Shown here piece by piece: positions 32,035-42,607 of a DNA stretch of 47,921 nucleotides. The DNA is from Gammaproteobacteria bacterium (GTDB taxonomy: Bacteria; Pseudomonadota; Gammaproteobacteria; SZUA-152): positions 1 to 47,921 of the forward strand of contig JAVVEP010000023.1 of assembly GCA_032250735.1 (NCBI GenBank), read 5' to 3'. The notes under the pieces were generated by a model. That model was not told the origin of the DNA. It saw only the letters and a list, made by a program, of their open reading frames with translations, and made no database searches. The translations under genes and the position numbers were made by a program. Each line of letters begins with the position of its first letter. Position 1 is the stretch's first letter.

Positions 32035-33180
32035 ATGCCGATGTCCTTTCTGTTTCAAAAAAATCTGTTTCAAAAAAGCCGGTTTCAAAAAAGCCTGTCT
32101 CCTGCCCTGGGCCGTCTGCTGCTGGTGGGCATCACGACCCTCAGCCTGGGCGCCTGCAGCTGGTTTGCCGGTGATGACCCCGAGGCCGGAGAGGCCCTGG
32201 TATTGTCGCCGCTGGAGATTCCGCCCGATCTGGTGACGCCGCAGGGGGATCCCCGTCTGGCGCGGCCCCCGCTGCCCGAGCCGAAGGAGCCGGGCAGCGC
32301 GGCGCTCGCCGGCACCGCGCCGGCCGATTGTCAGTGCAGCGAGCCCCCCCGTATCGGCGAGCAGGTCTTGCCGCAGGGCAAGGGCGTGCAACGCATGCGC
32401 GAGGGACAACGCCGCTGGCTGATGGTACAGGCCGAGCCGGAACAGGTGTGGCCGCTGGTGCGCGGGTTCCTCGAGATGCGCGGCTATCGCGTACAGCGGG
32501 ATGAGCCCGCCATCGGTGTGCTGGAGACCGACTGGAAACCGATCGTGGCCGAGGTGGCTGCGGGACAGGAAGACGCCGCCGGCGACCCAGGTCAGGCCAA
32601 CTGGCGCGAGCGGCTGCGCCTGCGCATCGAGCCCGCCGATCAGGCCGGTCGCACGGAAATCTATCTGAGCCAGCATCTCAGTCAGCGGGTGTCCGACACC
32701 GAAGACCCGTCGCCACGCTGGGAGCTGCGTCCGGCCGATCTGGACCGGGCGGTGGAAATGCTCAATCGCCTGGCCCGCTATCTGGCCGCCGAAAATGTGC
32801 AGGACGCCGCGCCGCTCACCCCCCTGGCCGCCGAGATCAAGGTGGATGACGGGGGGCACACCGTGTTGCAGCTTGGCGCCGGTTTTGACCTCGCCTGGCG
32901 GCGCACCAGCCTGGCGCTGGCGGCGCTGGGGTTCACCATTGAGGATCACGATCGCGCCAGCCGCATCTTCCATGTCTACAATGACCTGCCCTCGGGCCTG
33001 AGCGAAGAGGAGCTGAAATTCGGCAAGCCCAAAAGCGCCACGGTGCGTGAGGAATACTGGCTGCATCTGCAGGAGCGCGGTGAGCACGTCCATCTGAGCG
33101 TACGCAATAAGGACGGGCAGGTGGATGAGTCGCAGATCGCCCATCACCTGCTGAATCTGTTGCTGGGCCAGTTTCGCTAG
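32035..33180 (+). CDS. bamC: Outer membrane assembly lipoprotein BamC
   Basis: 381 aa. The signal peptide ends in L-G-A-C with lipidated Cys41. The signal region is long because an F-Q-K unit is repeated three times (residues 7-19), built from a tandem DNA repeat at 32050-32094. A disordered Pro-rich segment with P-P-D-L (BamD-binding in E. coli) follows. Two helix-grip domains fill the rest, with a W-L-M-V-Q-A-E-P-E-Q-V-W-P-L motif near residues 130-143. BamC is part of the barrel-assembly complex. The stop codon TAG is formed by the end of the MITE that follows. Confidence 0.85.
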   Translation: MPMSFLFQKNLFQKSRFQKSLSPALGRLLLVGITTLSLGACSWFAGDDPEAGEALVLSPLEIPPDLVTPQGDPRLARPPLPEPKEPGSAALAGTAPADCQCSEPPRIGEQVLPQGKGVQRMREGQRRWLMVQAEPEQVWPLVRGFLEMRGYRVQRDEPAIGVLETDWKPIVAEVAAGQEDAAGDPGQANWRERLRLRIEPADQAGRTEIYLSQHLSQRVSDTEDPSPRWELRPADLDRAVEMLNRLARYLAAENVQDAAPLTPLAAEIKVDDGGHTVLQLGAGFDLAWRRTSLALAALGFTIEDHDRASRIFHVYNDLPSGLSEEELKFGKPKSATVREEYWLHLQERGEHVHLSVRNKDGQVDESQIAHHLLNLLLGQFR

Positions 33181-33344
33181 GAGCCTGTCGGACTATGGGA
33201 ATCGTAGCGAGCATGGTGGGAAATCGAGTCCATTTTTTCGATCATTTGAGGAGAATAGTGGGCCTATTTAACGAAAATGATCGGAAAAATGGGCCGATTT
33301 CCCATCGGCGCAGTAGATTCTTCCATAGTCCGACAGGCTCCTAG
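33177..33344. mobile_element. MITE with CTAG ends, inserted at the bamC stop codon
   Basis: The terminal inverted repeat GAGCCTGTCGGACTATGG (33181-33198, right copy ending at 33340) is flanked by CTAG on both sides (33177-33180 and 33341-33344), consistent with a 4-bp target duplication as made by IS5-type elements. The inside is a second long imperfect palindrome (about 33215-33245 with 33274-33306). No transposase is encoded. The bamC stop TAG is the last three bases of the left CTAG. Parts of the same terminus occur at 8247 and 12732. Confidence 0.8.
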
Positions 33345-33361
33345 GGTCGCCGGGACTGCGC

Positions 33362-34120
33362 ATGCGCTTTGCGTCCCTCGGCAGCGGTAGTGGCGGCAAC
33401 GGCACCCTGATCGAGCAGCAGGCGACCTGCGTACTGGTGGACTGCGGTTTCACCATGAAGGAGACGGAGTCGCGGCTGGCAAAACTGGGCCGCTCGGCGC
33501 ACGATATCAGCGCGATCCTGGTGACCCACGAACACGGCGACCACATCCATGGCGTTGGCGCCCTGGCGCGAAAATACCGGATTCCGGTGTGGGCCACGGG
33601 CGGCACCCTGGCCGCGGATCGTCTGGGGGAGCACGTGGTGGTGCATCGCATCTGCAGCCACACGGCGTTTGCCCTTGGCGATATTGAGGTGCAACCCTTT
33701 CCCGTGCCGCACGATGCGCGCGAGCCGAGCCAGTTTGTGTTTGGTAACGGCGATAAACGCCTGGGGCTGCTGACCGACGTGGGCAGCCGCACGCCGCACC
33801 TGGAGCAACAGCTATCCGGTTGCGATGCGCTGATACTGGAGTGCAATCACGACAGGACCCTGCTGGAAAACGGCGAGTATCCCTTATCGCTCAAGCGCCG
33901 GGTGGGCGGGGATCTGGGACACTTGAGCAATGTGCAGGCGGCCGATATTCTGGGCCGTCTCGACACCGCCAGACTGACCCAGCTGATCGCGGCCCATTTG
34001 AGCGAAAAACACAACACCCCCGCCCTGGCACAGGCCGCCCTGGCCGGGGTGTTGGGCTGCTCGCCGGACTGGGTGCAGGTGGCGGACCAGCAGGCCGGGT
34101 TTGACTGGCGTGATGTCTGA
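33362..34120 (+). CDS. Metallo-beta-lactamase fold hydrolase (YycJ/WalJ-like)
   Basis: 252 aa. The opening M-R-F-A-S-L-G-S-G-S-G-G-N and the metal motif T-H-E-H-G-D-H (residues 55-61) fit the YycJ/WalJ family, together with D-V-G as third block and later His residues (G-H-L-S-N). Family members have nuclease-like activity linked to DNA repair and cell-wall control. In E. coli this gene is absent between bamC and purC. The start is 17 bp after the MITE, so its promoter or ribosome site may come from the element; I see no strong Shine-Dalgarno sequence. Confidence 0.88.
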   Translation: MRFASLGSGSGGNGTLIEQQATCVLVDCGFTMKETESRLAKLGRSAHDISAILVTHEHGDHIHGVGALARKYRIPVWATGGTLAADRLGEHVVVHRICSHTAFALGDIEVQPFPVPHDAREPSQFVFGNGDKRLGLLTDVGSRTPHLEQQLSGCDALILECNHDRTLLENGEYPLSLKRRVGGDLGHLSNVQAADILGRLDTARLTQLIAAHLSEKHNTPALAQAALAGVLGCSPDWVQVADQQAGFDWRDV

Positions 34121-34188
34121 GATATCCGCAGCAACTGAATTATTTGAATCACTCTTTAACTAACCAAGACTAGACAGGCAGGTAGACA

Positions 34189-34914
34189 ATGCAAAAACGT
34201 GACGAGCTCTATGCCGGCAAGGCCAAATCCGTCTATACCACCGATGACGCCAACAGGCTGATCCTGCACTATCGCAACGATACCTCGGCCTTTGACGGCG
34301 TAAAGATCGAACAGCTGGATCGCAAGGGTGAGGTGAATAACCGCTTCAGCGCCTTCATCATGCAGAAGCTGGAAGCCGCCGGCGTACCGACGCATCACGA
34401 AGGCCTGTTGTCGGCGAATGAGTCCCTGGTCAAGCGGCTGGAGATGTTTCCCATCGAGTGCGTGGTGCGCAATATTGCGGCGGGCAGCATCTGCAAGCGG
34501 CTGGGGGTGACGGAGGGGATCGACCTCAATCCGCCGACCTTCGAGTTTTTCCTCAAAAACGATGCCCTGCACGACCCGATGATCAACGAATACCACATCC
34601 GCTCCTTCGGCTGGGCCGACGATGCGTCCATCGAGAAGATGAAGCAGCTGACGTTCAGGGTCAATGAGGTGCTCAAGAAGCTGTTTGCCGATGCCGGTCT
34701 GCTGCTGGTGGATTACAAATTGGAGTTTGGGCGTTTTCAGGGCGAGATCTACCTGGGGGATGAATTCACGCCGGATGGCTGTCGCCTGTGGGATGCCGAG
34801 ACCCGTAACAAGCTCGATAAGGACCGTTTCCGTCAGGGGCTGGGCGGTGTGGTGGAGGCCTACGAGGAGGTGGCCCACCGCCTGGGCGTCGATCTGGATT
34901 CCAATCTGGGCTAA
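34189..34914 (+). CDS. purC: SAICAR synthetase (phosphoribosylaminoimidazole-succinocarboxamide synthase)
   Basis: 241 aa. The full SAICAR synthetase fold is present: Y-A-G-K-A-K-S-V-Y near the start, [11 protein letters not shown] near residues 87-97, D-Y-K-L-E-F-G and [12 protein letters not shown] late. It joins aspartate to CAIR in purine synthesis. AGGCAGG sits 10 nt before the ATG. It closes the dapA-bamC-purC block. Confidence 0.97.
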   Translation: MQKRDELYAGKAKSVYTTDDANRLILHYRNDTSAFDGVKIEQLDRKGEVNNRFSAFIMQKLEAAGVPTHHEGLLSANESLVKRLEMFPIECVVRNIAAGSICKRLGVTEGIDLNPPTFEFFLKNDALHDPMINEYHIRSFGWADDASIEKMKQLTFRVNEVLKKLFADAGLLLVDYKLEFGRFQGEIYLGDEFTPDGCRLWDAETRNKLDKDRFRQGLGGVVEAYEEVAHRLGVDLDSNLG

Positions 34915-35062
34915 TCGCCTCACGCCAGCCTCCCTGCTCAGGCCGCGCCCGCCGCCGGAGCAGGGGGCGGTGGTTGCCTTAGTCGGCGCTCCCGCCGGCC
35001 GCTCTTCCCTGTTTCCCTCCCTTTTTCAAAACCCCCCTTCTAAATTCATCCTTATTGTTTCC

Positions 35063-35090
35063 TAAAGTATTTTTTCCCGACTGCCGATGT
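35063..35090 (+). promoter_or_regulatory. FliA (sigma-28) type promoter of the first chemoreceptor
   Basis: TAAAGTAT (35063-35070), 12 bp, then GCCGATGT (35083-35090). The FliA consensus is TAAAGTTT-N11-GCCGATAA, so both boxes match well with one extra base of spacing. It lies 72 bp before the chemoreceptor start and indicates flagellar-class control. Confidence 0.75.
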
Positions 35091-35161
35091 GCAGGGTAAT
35101 CGGGGCTTGACGGGCGAGAGCGCGCCCAGGCCATCATTTACACTCAGGTACGGGGTCGATC

Positions 35162-37183
35162 GTGAAATTTCTTAATGACTGGTCCATCAAGATAAAAATT
35201 AGCGCGGGTTTTGGCCTGATGCAGGCGATTATCGCCATGATCTCGATAAGCGCCCTGGTAAGCCTCGTCTCCGTACAGGAGGAGGTGGCGGTGATCACCA
35301 CCGAGATCCAGCCGACGGTGCTGCTGGGCAACGAATTCGCGATCAATCTGGAAAAGGCCAACAGCGCGCTGGGGTTCTATCTGCTCAGCAAGGAAGACAG
35401 CCACAAACAGGCATACCTGGAGAGCCTGGCCAGGGTCGACCGCATCCTCACCGATTTTCGCGCCATGCCCATGGTGCAGGCCGATGCCGCGATTGCGGCC
35501 CAGATCGAGGACATCGCCGGCGGCGTGGAACGGTTTAAGGGTTACCAGGAGCGCATGCTGCATCTGGCCTCGAATAACGCCGACAATATTCCCGCGACCA
35601 AATACACCGCCGAGAACCTGAGCCCGCGCGCGCAGCGCCTGCTGCAGTTTGTCAGTGGCATGATCCAGACCGAGAGCGACGAGGAGGCGACGGCCGAGCG
35701 CCGCCAGATACTGCTGGCCCTGGGCAAGCTGCGTTACAACTGGACCAACATCATGAATGGCCTGCGGGCCTATCTTGCGTTTCGGCAGCAGTCTGCGCTG
35801 GATGAAATCAAGCTCTATCGTGAGAGCCTGGAAAGCACGCTGACCACCATTCAGGGATTTAAGGATGAGCTGACCCTGGATCAGGCCGATGCGATCGAGC
35901 AGTTTGTGCCCCTCAAAGACGAGTTCTTTTCCCACCTGGAGAAGGTGATTGCCCTGCACAGCGGCGACGCCTGGCGTACCGATGCCCACCTGATCCGTAC
36001 CGAGGTCGGCCCCCTGCTGGTCGACATCGACGACAAGGTGAGCCTATTGGTGCATGAGCTGAACGAGCGCATCGGCAAGACCGGCGAACTGCTGTCCGCC
36101 GAGGTGAGTTCCACCAATGCCCTGGTGACCACCCTGTTGATTGTGGGTCTGGCGCTGGGAGCGTTGATCTCCTGGGGCATCAAGAAGGTGATCGTGGCAC
36201 CGTTGCAGGCGGCGCTGGATGCGATGGCCGATATCGTCGGCGGCGAGGGGGACCTGACCCGGCGGCTGGATGACTCCGGCAAGGATGAGATAGGCAAGCT
36301 GGCCAATGGATTCAATATGTTCGCCTCGGTGGTGCATCACATTATCAAGGAGGTGCTGGGTTATACCGAGCAATTGACCAAGTCGGCAGACCGCCTGACC
36401 GTGGTCACCGAGGAGACCAGCCGCGGTGCCGACCGTCAGCAGGTGCAGACCGATGAGGTGGTGGCGGCCGTCAATGAGCTGGCCGCCACCGGTCAGGAGG
36501 TGGCGCGCAATACGGCGGAGGCGGCGGAGGCGGCACAGCACGCCGAGGACGCCTCGGCGGAAGGCCGTGGCGTGGTGGGTCAGACCATCGATGCGATCGA
36601 GAGTCTGGCCGATGAGGTGGAGCGCGCCAGCGAGGTGATCAATCGCCTGGGCGCCGACAGCGAGGCCATTGGCGGTGTGCTGGACGTGATACGCGGCATT
36701 GCCGAACAGACCAACCTGCTGGCCCTGAATGCAGCGATCGAGGCCGCCCGTGCCGGTGAGCAGGGCCGCGGTTTCGCGGTGGTGGCCGACGAGGTGCGGA
36801 CCCTGGCGTCGCGCACCCAGGAATCCACCGCCCAGATCCAGACCATGATCGAGCGGCTCCAGTCTGGCACCCGGGAGGCAGTGAGCGTCATGGGCACCAG
36901 TAAAGAGCGCGCCAGCTCGACGGTGGAACAGGCGGTGCGGGCGGGTGCCTCGCTGCAGACCATCTCCGACGCGGTGAAGGTGATCAATAACATGAACCTG
37001 CAGATCGCCACCGCCGCGGAAGAGCAGAATGCCGTGGCCGAAAATATCAATCAGTCAGTCACCAATATCAGCAGCATCACCGAACAGACCGCCGCCGGCG
37101 CGCAGCAGACGGCCTCCGCCAGCAACGAACTCAATACCCTGGCCGAAAAGCTCTCCAGCATGGTCAAGCAATTCAAGGTCTGA
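35162..37183 (+). CDS. Methyl-accepting chemotaxis protein (paralogue 1)
   Basis: 673 aa, GTG start. Membrane segments lie near residues 10-35 and 318-340, with a long helical periplasmic sensor between them (about 280 residues). A HAMP linker follows, then a cytoplasmic coiled-coil with the conserved hairpin tip [20 protein letters not shown]. Early sensor residues include [13 protein letters not shown], nearly the same as in the chemoreceptor at 43222-45255, so both may sense related ligands. The ligand is unknown. No C-terminal CheR-binding pentapeptide is seen. A sigma-28 promoter is upstream. Confidence 0.95.
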   Translation: MKFLNDWSIKIKISAGFGLMQAIIAMISISALVSLVSVQEEVAVITTEIQPTVLLGNEFAINLEKANSALGFYLLSKEDSHKQAYLESLARVDRILTDFRAMPMVQADAAIAAQIEDIAGGVERFKGYQERMLHLASNNADNIPATKYTAENLSPRAQRLLQFVSGMIQTESDEEATAERRQILLALGKLRYNWTNIMNGLRAYLAFRQQSALDEIKLYRESLESTLTTIQGFKDELTLDQADAIEQFVPLKDEFFSHLEKVIALHSGDAWRTDAHLIRTEVGPLLVDIDDKVSLLVHELNERIGKTGELLSAEVSSTNALVTTLLIVGLALGALISWGIKKVIVAPLQAALDAMADIVGGEGDLTRRLDDSGKDEIGKLANGFNMFASVVHHIIKEVLGYTEQLTKSADRLTVVTEETSRGADRQQVQTDEVVAAVNELAATGQEVARNTAEAAEAAQHAEDASAEGRGVVGQTIDAIESLADEVERASEVINRLGADSEAIGGVLDVIRGIAEQTNLLALNAAIEAARAGEQGRGFAVVADEVRTLASRTQESTAQIQTMIERLQSGTREAVSVMGTSKERASSTVEQAVRAGASLQTISDAVKVINNMNLQIATAAEEQNAVAENINQSVTNISSITEQTAAGAQQTASASNELNTLAEKLSSMVKQFKV

Positions 37184-37233
37184 CCGCCGGAGTGCCGTGT
37201 AGGAGGCCAGCCCCCTGGCCGATAGGTTGAGAG

Positions 37234-37269
37234 AGCCAGGTAGGGTGGGCACGTTTTTTGTGCCCACCC
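37234..37269. repeat. Hairpin repeat with GGGTGGGCAC arms (copy 1)
   Basis: Perfect 10-bp arms GGGTGGGCAC (37243-37252) and GTGCCCACCC (37260-37269) surround a T-rich loop. The first 24 bases (37234-37257) recur exactly at 46557-46580, where the right arm is degraded. It lies between the chemoreceptor and purL genes and may end the former's transcript, although the T-run is in the loop and not after the stem. Confidence 0.7.
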
Positions 37270-37413
37270 GGTCACTCAGTGCAAGGGCGCAATAACCGAA
37301 GGGCATTGCGCCGCATGGCTGTCAGCACCAGGTCTAACCCCAGGGCAACACCCGCCAAAATACAGTATCATTACGGCCTTTTTCACGTCCTCGATCGTTA
37401 AACGGGAAGGCCT

Positions 37414-40400
37414 ATGTTTCAGTTACGCGGCACCGCCGCACTCTCAGAATTCCGTCTCAATAAACTACTGGCCGCAGCACGGCTGCATGTCCCGCAACTG
37501 GCGTCGGTCAAGACGGCCTTCGTGCACTTCGTGGACCTGCACCTCGCCCTCAGCCCGGAAAAGCAGGCGGTGCTCGAACAGCTGTTGCAGTACGGCCCGG
37601 CAACCCCGCCGGCCACGGACGAGATCAGTGCCGAGACGTTGTCGCTATTGGTGGTGCCGCGACCGGGGACCATTTCGCCCTGGTCGTCCAAGGCCACGGA
37701 TATTGCCCACAATTGCGGGCTGGCGGAGATCCGCCGCATCGAGCGCGGGGTGGCCTATGCCTTTGCCACCGCCGATGGCGGGGGGTTGACCGACCATCAG
37801 CTGGCGCAGATCCGGCCCCTGATCCATGACCGCATGGTGGAACAGGCGATGGACAGCTTCGAGGATGCCGAGGCGCTGTTTATACAGGCCGAACCGGCCC
37901 CGCTGGCGACGGTGGATATCCTCGGCGGCGGTCGCGCGGCCCTGTTGCGCGCCAACACCGAGCAGGGCCTGGCGCTGGCGGACGATGAGATCGACTATCT
38001 GCTGGAGAACTTCACCGCGCTGGGGCGCAATCCCTCGGACGTCGAGCTGATGATGTTCGCCCAGGCCAATTCCGAACACTGCCGCCACAAGATCTTTAAT
38101 GCCGACTGGATTATCGATGGCACGCCACAGGAACACTCCCTGTTTGGCATGATCCGCAACACCCACCAGCAGCACCCCGAGGGCACCCTGTCCGCCTACA
38201 AGGATAACGCGGCGGTGATGACCGGTAGCGCGGGACAGCGGTTTTTCCCGCACGCCCAGACCGGCCAGTACGCGTATCACGCGGAAGATGTGCACATCCT
38301 GATGAAGGTCGAGACCCACAATCACCCCACCGCCATTTCACCCTTTCCAGGGGCGGCCACCGGCGCCGGGGGCGAGATCCGCGACGAAGGGGCGACCGGG
38401 CGCGGTTCCAAGCCCAAGGCCGGGTTGAGCGGTTTCTCGGTGTCTAACCTGAATTTGCCCGACGCACCGCAGCCCTGGGAAACGGATCACGGTCGGCCGG
38501 GGCGGATCGTGTCGGCGCTGGATATCATGCTGGAAGGCCCGATCGGCGCTGCGGCGTTTAATAATGAATTCGGCCGACCCAACATTTGCGGTTATTTCCG
38601 CACTTTTGAGGAACGGGTGCCCTCGGCTGGTGGTGGAGAGCCGTCAGCTGGTGGAGAGCCGTCAGCCCATGTAGCGCCGTCGGTGCACACAGATAACGAT
38701 GGCACCGAGGTGCGCGGTTATCACAAGCCCATCATGCTGGCCGGCGGTCTGGGTAATATTCGTCCCGCCCACGTCGAAAAGAATGACATCCCGCCACGGG
38801 CCCAGCTCATCGTGCTCGGCGGCCCGGCGATGCTGATTGGCCTGGGCGGTGGCGCGGCCTCCAGCATGGCCACCGGCGACAGTCACGAAGACCTCGATTT
38901 CGCCTCAGTGCAGCGCGGCAATCCGGAAATGGAGCGCCGGGCGCAGGAGGTGATCGATCGCTGCGTGGCGATGGGCGACAACAACCCGCTGATCTCCATT
39001 CACGATGTGGGGGCCGGTGGCCTGTCCAATGCGATGCCCGAGATCGTGCACGACTGTGGCCGCGGCGCGCGTTTTGAATTGCGCACCATCCCCAGTGATG
39101 ACCCGGGCATGTCACCGCGGGAGATCTGGTGTAACGAATCACAGGAACGCTATGTGATGGCGGTCAGCCAGAAACGCATGGCGGAGTTCGAGGCCATCTG
39201 CGAACGCGAGCGCTGCCCCTTTGCGGTGATCGGCGAGGCCACCGAGGAAGAGCAGCTGGTGTTGGGGGATGGCTATTTCGACAACACCCCCATCGATATG
39301 TCCATGGAGGTGCTGCTGGGCAAGCCGCCGAAGATGTTGCGCGACGTGCATCACAAATCCTTCCACAAGCCGGAATTCGACACCGCCGGTATCGATGTCA
39401 TGGGCGCGGCCATGCGCGTGTTGCGCCTGCCCGGGGTCGCCGACAAAACCTTTTTGATCACCATTGGTGATCGCACCGTGACCGGGATGGTGGCGCGTGA
39501 CCAGATGGTCGGCCCCTGGCAGGTGCCGGTGGCGGACGTGGCGGTGACCACCACCGACTTTGTCGGTTACGCCGGCGAGGCCATGGCGATGGGGGAGCGC
39601 ACCCCGATCGCCCTGCTGAACCATGCCGCCTCGGCACGCATGGCCGTGGGCGAGGCGATTACCAACATCGCCGCCGCGCGTATCGGCCGGCTCAGTGATC
39701 TCAAGCTGTCCGCTAACTGGATGTCGGCGGCCGGTCACCCGGGCGAGGATGCGGGGCTGTTTGATGCGGTCAGGGCCGTGGGTATGGAGCTGTGTCCAGC
39801 GCTGGGGATTGCGATCCCGGTGGGCAAGGATTCCATGTCGATGAAAACGGTCTGGCAGGATGACGCCGCCGATGGCGGCCAGGAGCGATCGGTGACGGCG
39901 CCGATGTCGCTGATCATTACCGCCTTCGCCCCGGTCGTGGATGTGCGCGCCACCCTGACGCCGCAGATGCGCACCGATGGCGACCTGATTCTTATCGACC
40001 TGGGCAAGGGCGAAAATCGTCTGGGCGGCTCCGCGTTGGCGCAGGTCTACAAACAGATAGGCCATCACGCGCCGGATGTGGATGATGCCGGCGCCCTCAG
40101 CGCGTTTTTTACCGCCATCCAGGAGCTCAATCAGCAGGGCCTGTTGCAGGCCTACCATGACCGCTCGGATGGCGGTCTGCTGGCGACCATCTGTGAAATG
40201 GCTTTTGCCGGCGGCAAGGGAGTCAACATCCAGTTAGATGAACTGGGCGATGATCCGGTCGCGGCATTGTTCAATGAAGAGCTGGGTGCAGTGATCCAGG
40301 TGCGGCATACCGATACCGATGCCGTGCTGGACTATCTGCATGACTGCGGCCTGGGTAAACACAGTTTTGTGATCGGCGCACCCGCCGATGATAATCGCAT

Positions 40401-41406
40401 CAGCTTCAGCTACGAGGGCGGCGAGGTGCTGGGTGCGGAGCGCATGGAGTTTCGTGCCGCCTGGTCCGAGACCACGCTGCATATGCAGTCGCTACGTGAC
40501 AATCCCCATTGCGCCCAACAGGAAATGGAGGCCCGGCTGGATGCGCAGGACCCGGGCCTCAACGTGGCCCTGGGTTTTGACCCGGCTGATGTCTCGTTTA
40601 TGGGCAATAGCGCCGCGCCGATGATTCACGGCGGGGCGCGGCCGCGCATGGCGATTCTGCGTGAGCAGGGTGTGAATGGGCAGATCGAGATGGCCGCGGC
40701 ATTTGACCGGGCCGGGTTTGACACCATTGATGTGCACATGAGCGACATCATCGCCGGGCGTGTGTCGTTGGCCGATTTCAAGGGCATGGTTGCCTGCGGC
40801 GGTTTTTCCTACGGTGACGTGCTGGGGGCTGGTGAGGGCTGGGCGAAATCGGTGCTGTTTAACGCCCGTGCGCGTGACGAGTTCGAGGCCTTTTTCCAGC
40901 GCCCCGACAGCTTTGGTCTCGGGGTCTGTAATGGCTGCCAGATGATGTCCAACCTGCATGAGATGATTCCGGGCGCGGAGCACTGGCCACATTTTGAACG
41001 TAACCAGTCGGAACAGTTTGAAGGCCGCTTTTCACTGGTGGAGGTGCTGCCCTCTCCCTCGCTGTTCATGACCGGCATGGCCGGTTCTCGCCTACCCATT
41101 GCGGTTGCCCACGGTGAGGGGCGCGCGGTGTTTGCCCACGGTGTGCAGCCGGTGCTGGATGCCGGGCTCGCTACCCTGCGTTATGTCGACAACCACGGCC
41201 GGGCCACGGAAACCTATCCGGCCAATCCCAACGGCTCGCCCCAGGGGGTGACCGGGCTGACTACCGCTGATGGCCGCTTTACCATCATGATGCCGCACCC
41301 GGAGCGGGTGTTTCGCAGTGTGCAGTACTCCTGGTCGCCGCAGGAGTGGGGTGAGGACGGCCCGTGGCTGCGCCTGTTCCGTAATGCGCGGCTGGCGGTG
41401 GGCTAA
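37414..41406 (+). CDS. purL: Phosphoribosylformylglycinamidine synthase (large single-chain)
   Basis: 1330 aa, the long proteobacterial form. The N-terminal PurS-like part is followed by two AIRS-type halves and a C-terminal glutamine amidotransferase domain whose nucleophile is Cys1172 in G-V-C-N-G-C-Q, with the His/Glu pair in M-P-H-P-E-R. It converts FGAR to FGAM in purine synthesis. A repeat-built insertion (S-A-G-G-x-E-P-S units, about residues 403-430) interrupts a normally short loop before R-G-Y-H-K-P-I. GGAAGG precedes the ATG. It is separated from purC by the chemoreceptor gene. Confidence 0.97.
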   Translation: MFQLRGTAALSEFRLNKLLAAARLHVPQLASVKTAFVHFVDLHLALSPEKQAVLEQLLQYGPATPPATDEISAETLSLLVVPRPGTISPWSSKATDIAHNCGLAEIRRIERGVAYAFATADGGGLTDHQLAQIRPLIHDRMVEQAMDSFEDAEALFIQAEPAPLATVDILGGGRAALLRANTEQGLALADDEIDYLLENFTALGRNPSDVELMMFAQANSEHCRHKIFNADWIIDGTPQEHSLFGMIRNTHQQHPEGTLSAYKDNAAVMTGSAGQRFFPHAQTGQYAYHAEDVHILMKVETHNHPTAISPFPGAATGAGGEIRDEGATGRGSKPKAGLSGFSVSNLNLPDAPQPWETDHGRPGRIVSALDIMLEGPIGAAAFNNEFGRPNICGYFRTFEERVPSAGGGEPSAGGEPSAHVAPSVHTDNDGTEVRGYHKPIMLAGGLGNIRPAHVEKNDIPPRAQLIVLGGPAMLIGLGGGAASSMATGDSHEDLDFASVQRGNPEMERRAQEVIDRCVAMGDNNPLISIHDVGAGGLSNAMPEIVHDCGRGARFELRTIPSDDPGMSPREIWCNESQERYVMAVSQKRMAEFEAICERERCPFAVIGEATEEEQLVLGDGYFDNTPIDMSMEVLLGKPPKMLRDVHHKSFHKPEFDTAGIDVMGAAMRVLRLPGVADKTFLITIGDRTVTGMVARDQMVGPWQVPVADVAVTTTDFVGYAGEAMAMGERTPIALLNHAASARMAVGEAITNIAAARIGRLSDLKLSANWMSAAGHPGEDAGLFDAVRAVGMELCPALGIAIPVGKDSMSMKTVWQDDAADGGQERSVTAPMSLIITAFAPVVDVRATLTPQMRTDGDLILIDLGKGENRLGGSALAQVYKQIGHHAPDVDDAGALSAFFTAIQELNQQGLLQAYHDRSDGGLLATICEMAFAGGKGVNIQLDELGDDPVAALFNEELGAVIQVRHTDTDAVLDYLHDCGLGKHSFVIGAPADDNRISFSYEGGEVLGAERMEFRAAWSETTLHMQSLRDNPHCAQQEMEARLDAQDPGLNVALGFDPADVSFMGNSAAPMIHGGARPRMAILREQGVNGQIEMAAAFDRAGFDTIDVHMSDIIAGRVSLADFKGMVACGGFSYGDVLGAGEGWAKSVLFNARARDEFEAFFQRPDSFGLGVCNGCQMMSNLHEMIPGAEHWPHFERNQSEQFEGRFSLVEVLPSPSLFMTGMAGSRLPIAVAHGEGRAVFAHGVQPVLDAGLATLRYVDNHGRATETYPANPNGSPQGVTGLTTADGRFTIMMPHPERVFRSVQYSWSPQEWGEDGPWLRLFRNARLAVG

Positions 41407-41521
41407 GGTCGGCGCCAGAGCGGCCGCTAGTATGTTTGATCGGTGGGGGTTTAATTGTTGAACAGGATCGTCACCCCAGACGGGTTTAGTCCATAGAGTC
41501 CATACGAGGACGCGCGGAATC

Positions 41522-42481
41522 ATGGTGGGTTTTTTCAAGAAGGTGTTCAGTTCGGCTGAGGGCAAAGTCGCAGCCCGGAACAGGGCTGGCGCGGATAACG
41601 CGTCGCAGCCCCTGGCGATCGCCAGGCTGATGGAGCTGTTCCGGTATTTTCCGCTTGGCGAGAAGATCCGCTATTTCCCGGAATACCAGGAGAAGGGCGC
41701 GCTGGACACCATCGTGCTGGGTTACAGCGTCAACGACCTGCAGATCTTTTCCCCCATCGATATCCGCTGTCAGCAGGACGGTGAGCGCGACGTGTTTCGG
41801 CTCATGGTGGAGGGACAGGAACGGCAGGTGCAGACGGTGGACAGTTTCAGTCTGCTGATTCCGGTGAATCAGGACGACGAAAACAAACGCGATTACATGC
41901 GTCGTGCCGAGCTGGGTCCGCGTGGTCCGTTTCGGCGGCAGAACATCATCAGCCTGCTGGCCTGCTCAAGGGGCGGCACCCTGAGTCAGGTGGATACCGA
42001 GGTGCGCAAGGTATTGTCGCTCACCAGCGGGATCTATGCCGGCCACGATGTGGTGGTGCTGGATGTGCTGCCGGACACCCTGCGCCTGACGGACCAACGA
42101 CAGCACTATCGGTTGCAGACCGACCTGCCGGCTAGCCTGACGATAAAAGACGGTGAGACGCACGACTGCGTGCTGATGGATTTTTCCGAGGAATCCGCGC
42201 AACTCCTGTTTGCCAAACTGGGTGCGGACATCCGGGCGCTGACCGAATACCGGCGTCTGACCCTGAACTTCGATGTCCCGCTGGACGGTCGCGGCAAGTC
42301 CTATTCGCTGGATGGCGTGATGTACCGCAGAACGGACAACAGCCTGGTGATGAAGCTGCAGGGGATCTACAACGGGGGCAAGTTGCGCACCATGGGCCTG
42401 GTGGATATCCTGGATATCAAGGCCAGCCTGCTGCAGCACCCCGCGACCCAGCAGGCGCTGCAAAACCAGCGCAACGCCTGA
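41522..42481 (+). CDS. PilZ/YcgR-like protein with altered c-di-GMP motif
   Basis: 319 aa. The layout is that of YcgR-type flagellar brakes: an N-terminal beta domain (about residues 40-175) and a C-terminal PilZ-like barrel beginning at about 190. The first PilZ motif reads R-Q-H-Y-R, which keeps the R-x3-R spacing. The second (D/N-x-S-x-x-G) reads D-F-S-E-E-S, with Ser for Gly, so c-di-GMP binding is uncertain. It follows purL by 115 bp and lies between two chemoreceptor genes, in line with a motility role. No signal peptide or membrane segment is visible. Confidence 0.65.
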   Translation: MVGFFKKVFSSAEGKVAARNRAGADNASQPLAIARLMELFRYFPLGEKIRYFPEYQEKGALDTIVLGYSVNDLQIFSPIDIRCQQDGERDVFRLMVEGQERQVQTVDSFSLLIPVNQDDENKRDYMRRAELGPRGPFRRQNIISLLACSRGGTLSQVDTEVRKVLSLTSGIYAGHDVVVLDVLPDTLRLTDQRQHYRLQTDLPASLTIKDGETHDCVLMDFSEESAQLLFAKLGADIRALTEYRRLTLNFDVPLDGRGKSYSLDGVMYRRTDNSLVMKLQGIYNGGKLRTMGLVDILDIKASLLQHPATQQALQNQRNA

Positions 42482-42607
42482 TCTCTCTTAATCAATCCAG
42501 GTCACTTCTGCGTATCCCCGACTGTCTGTACCACCGTGCAGCGTGGTCAGAATAATCGCGCGCCATCTGTTATTCTACGTCGGGTCACCGCACATTAGGG
42601 CCAGACC

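Noticed and set aside
39139-40158. Minus-strand open frame of 339 codons opposite purL
   Set aside because: His/Gln-rich shadow of a well-conserved enzyme gene.
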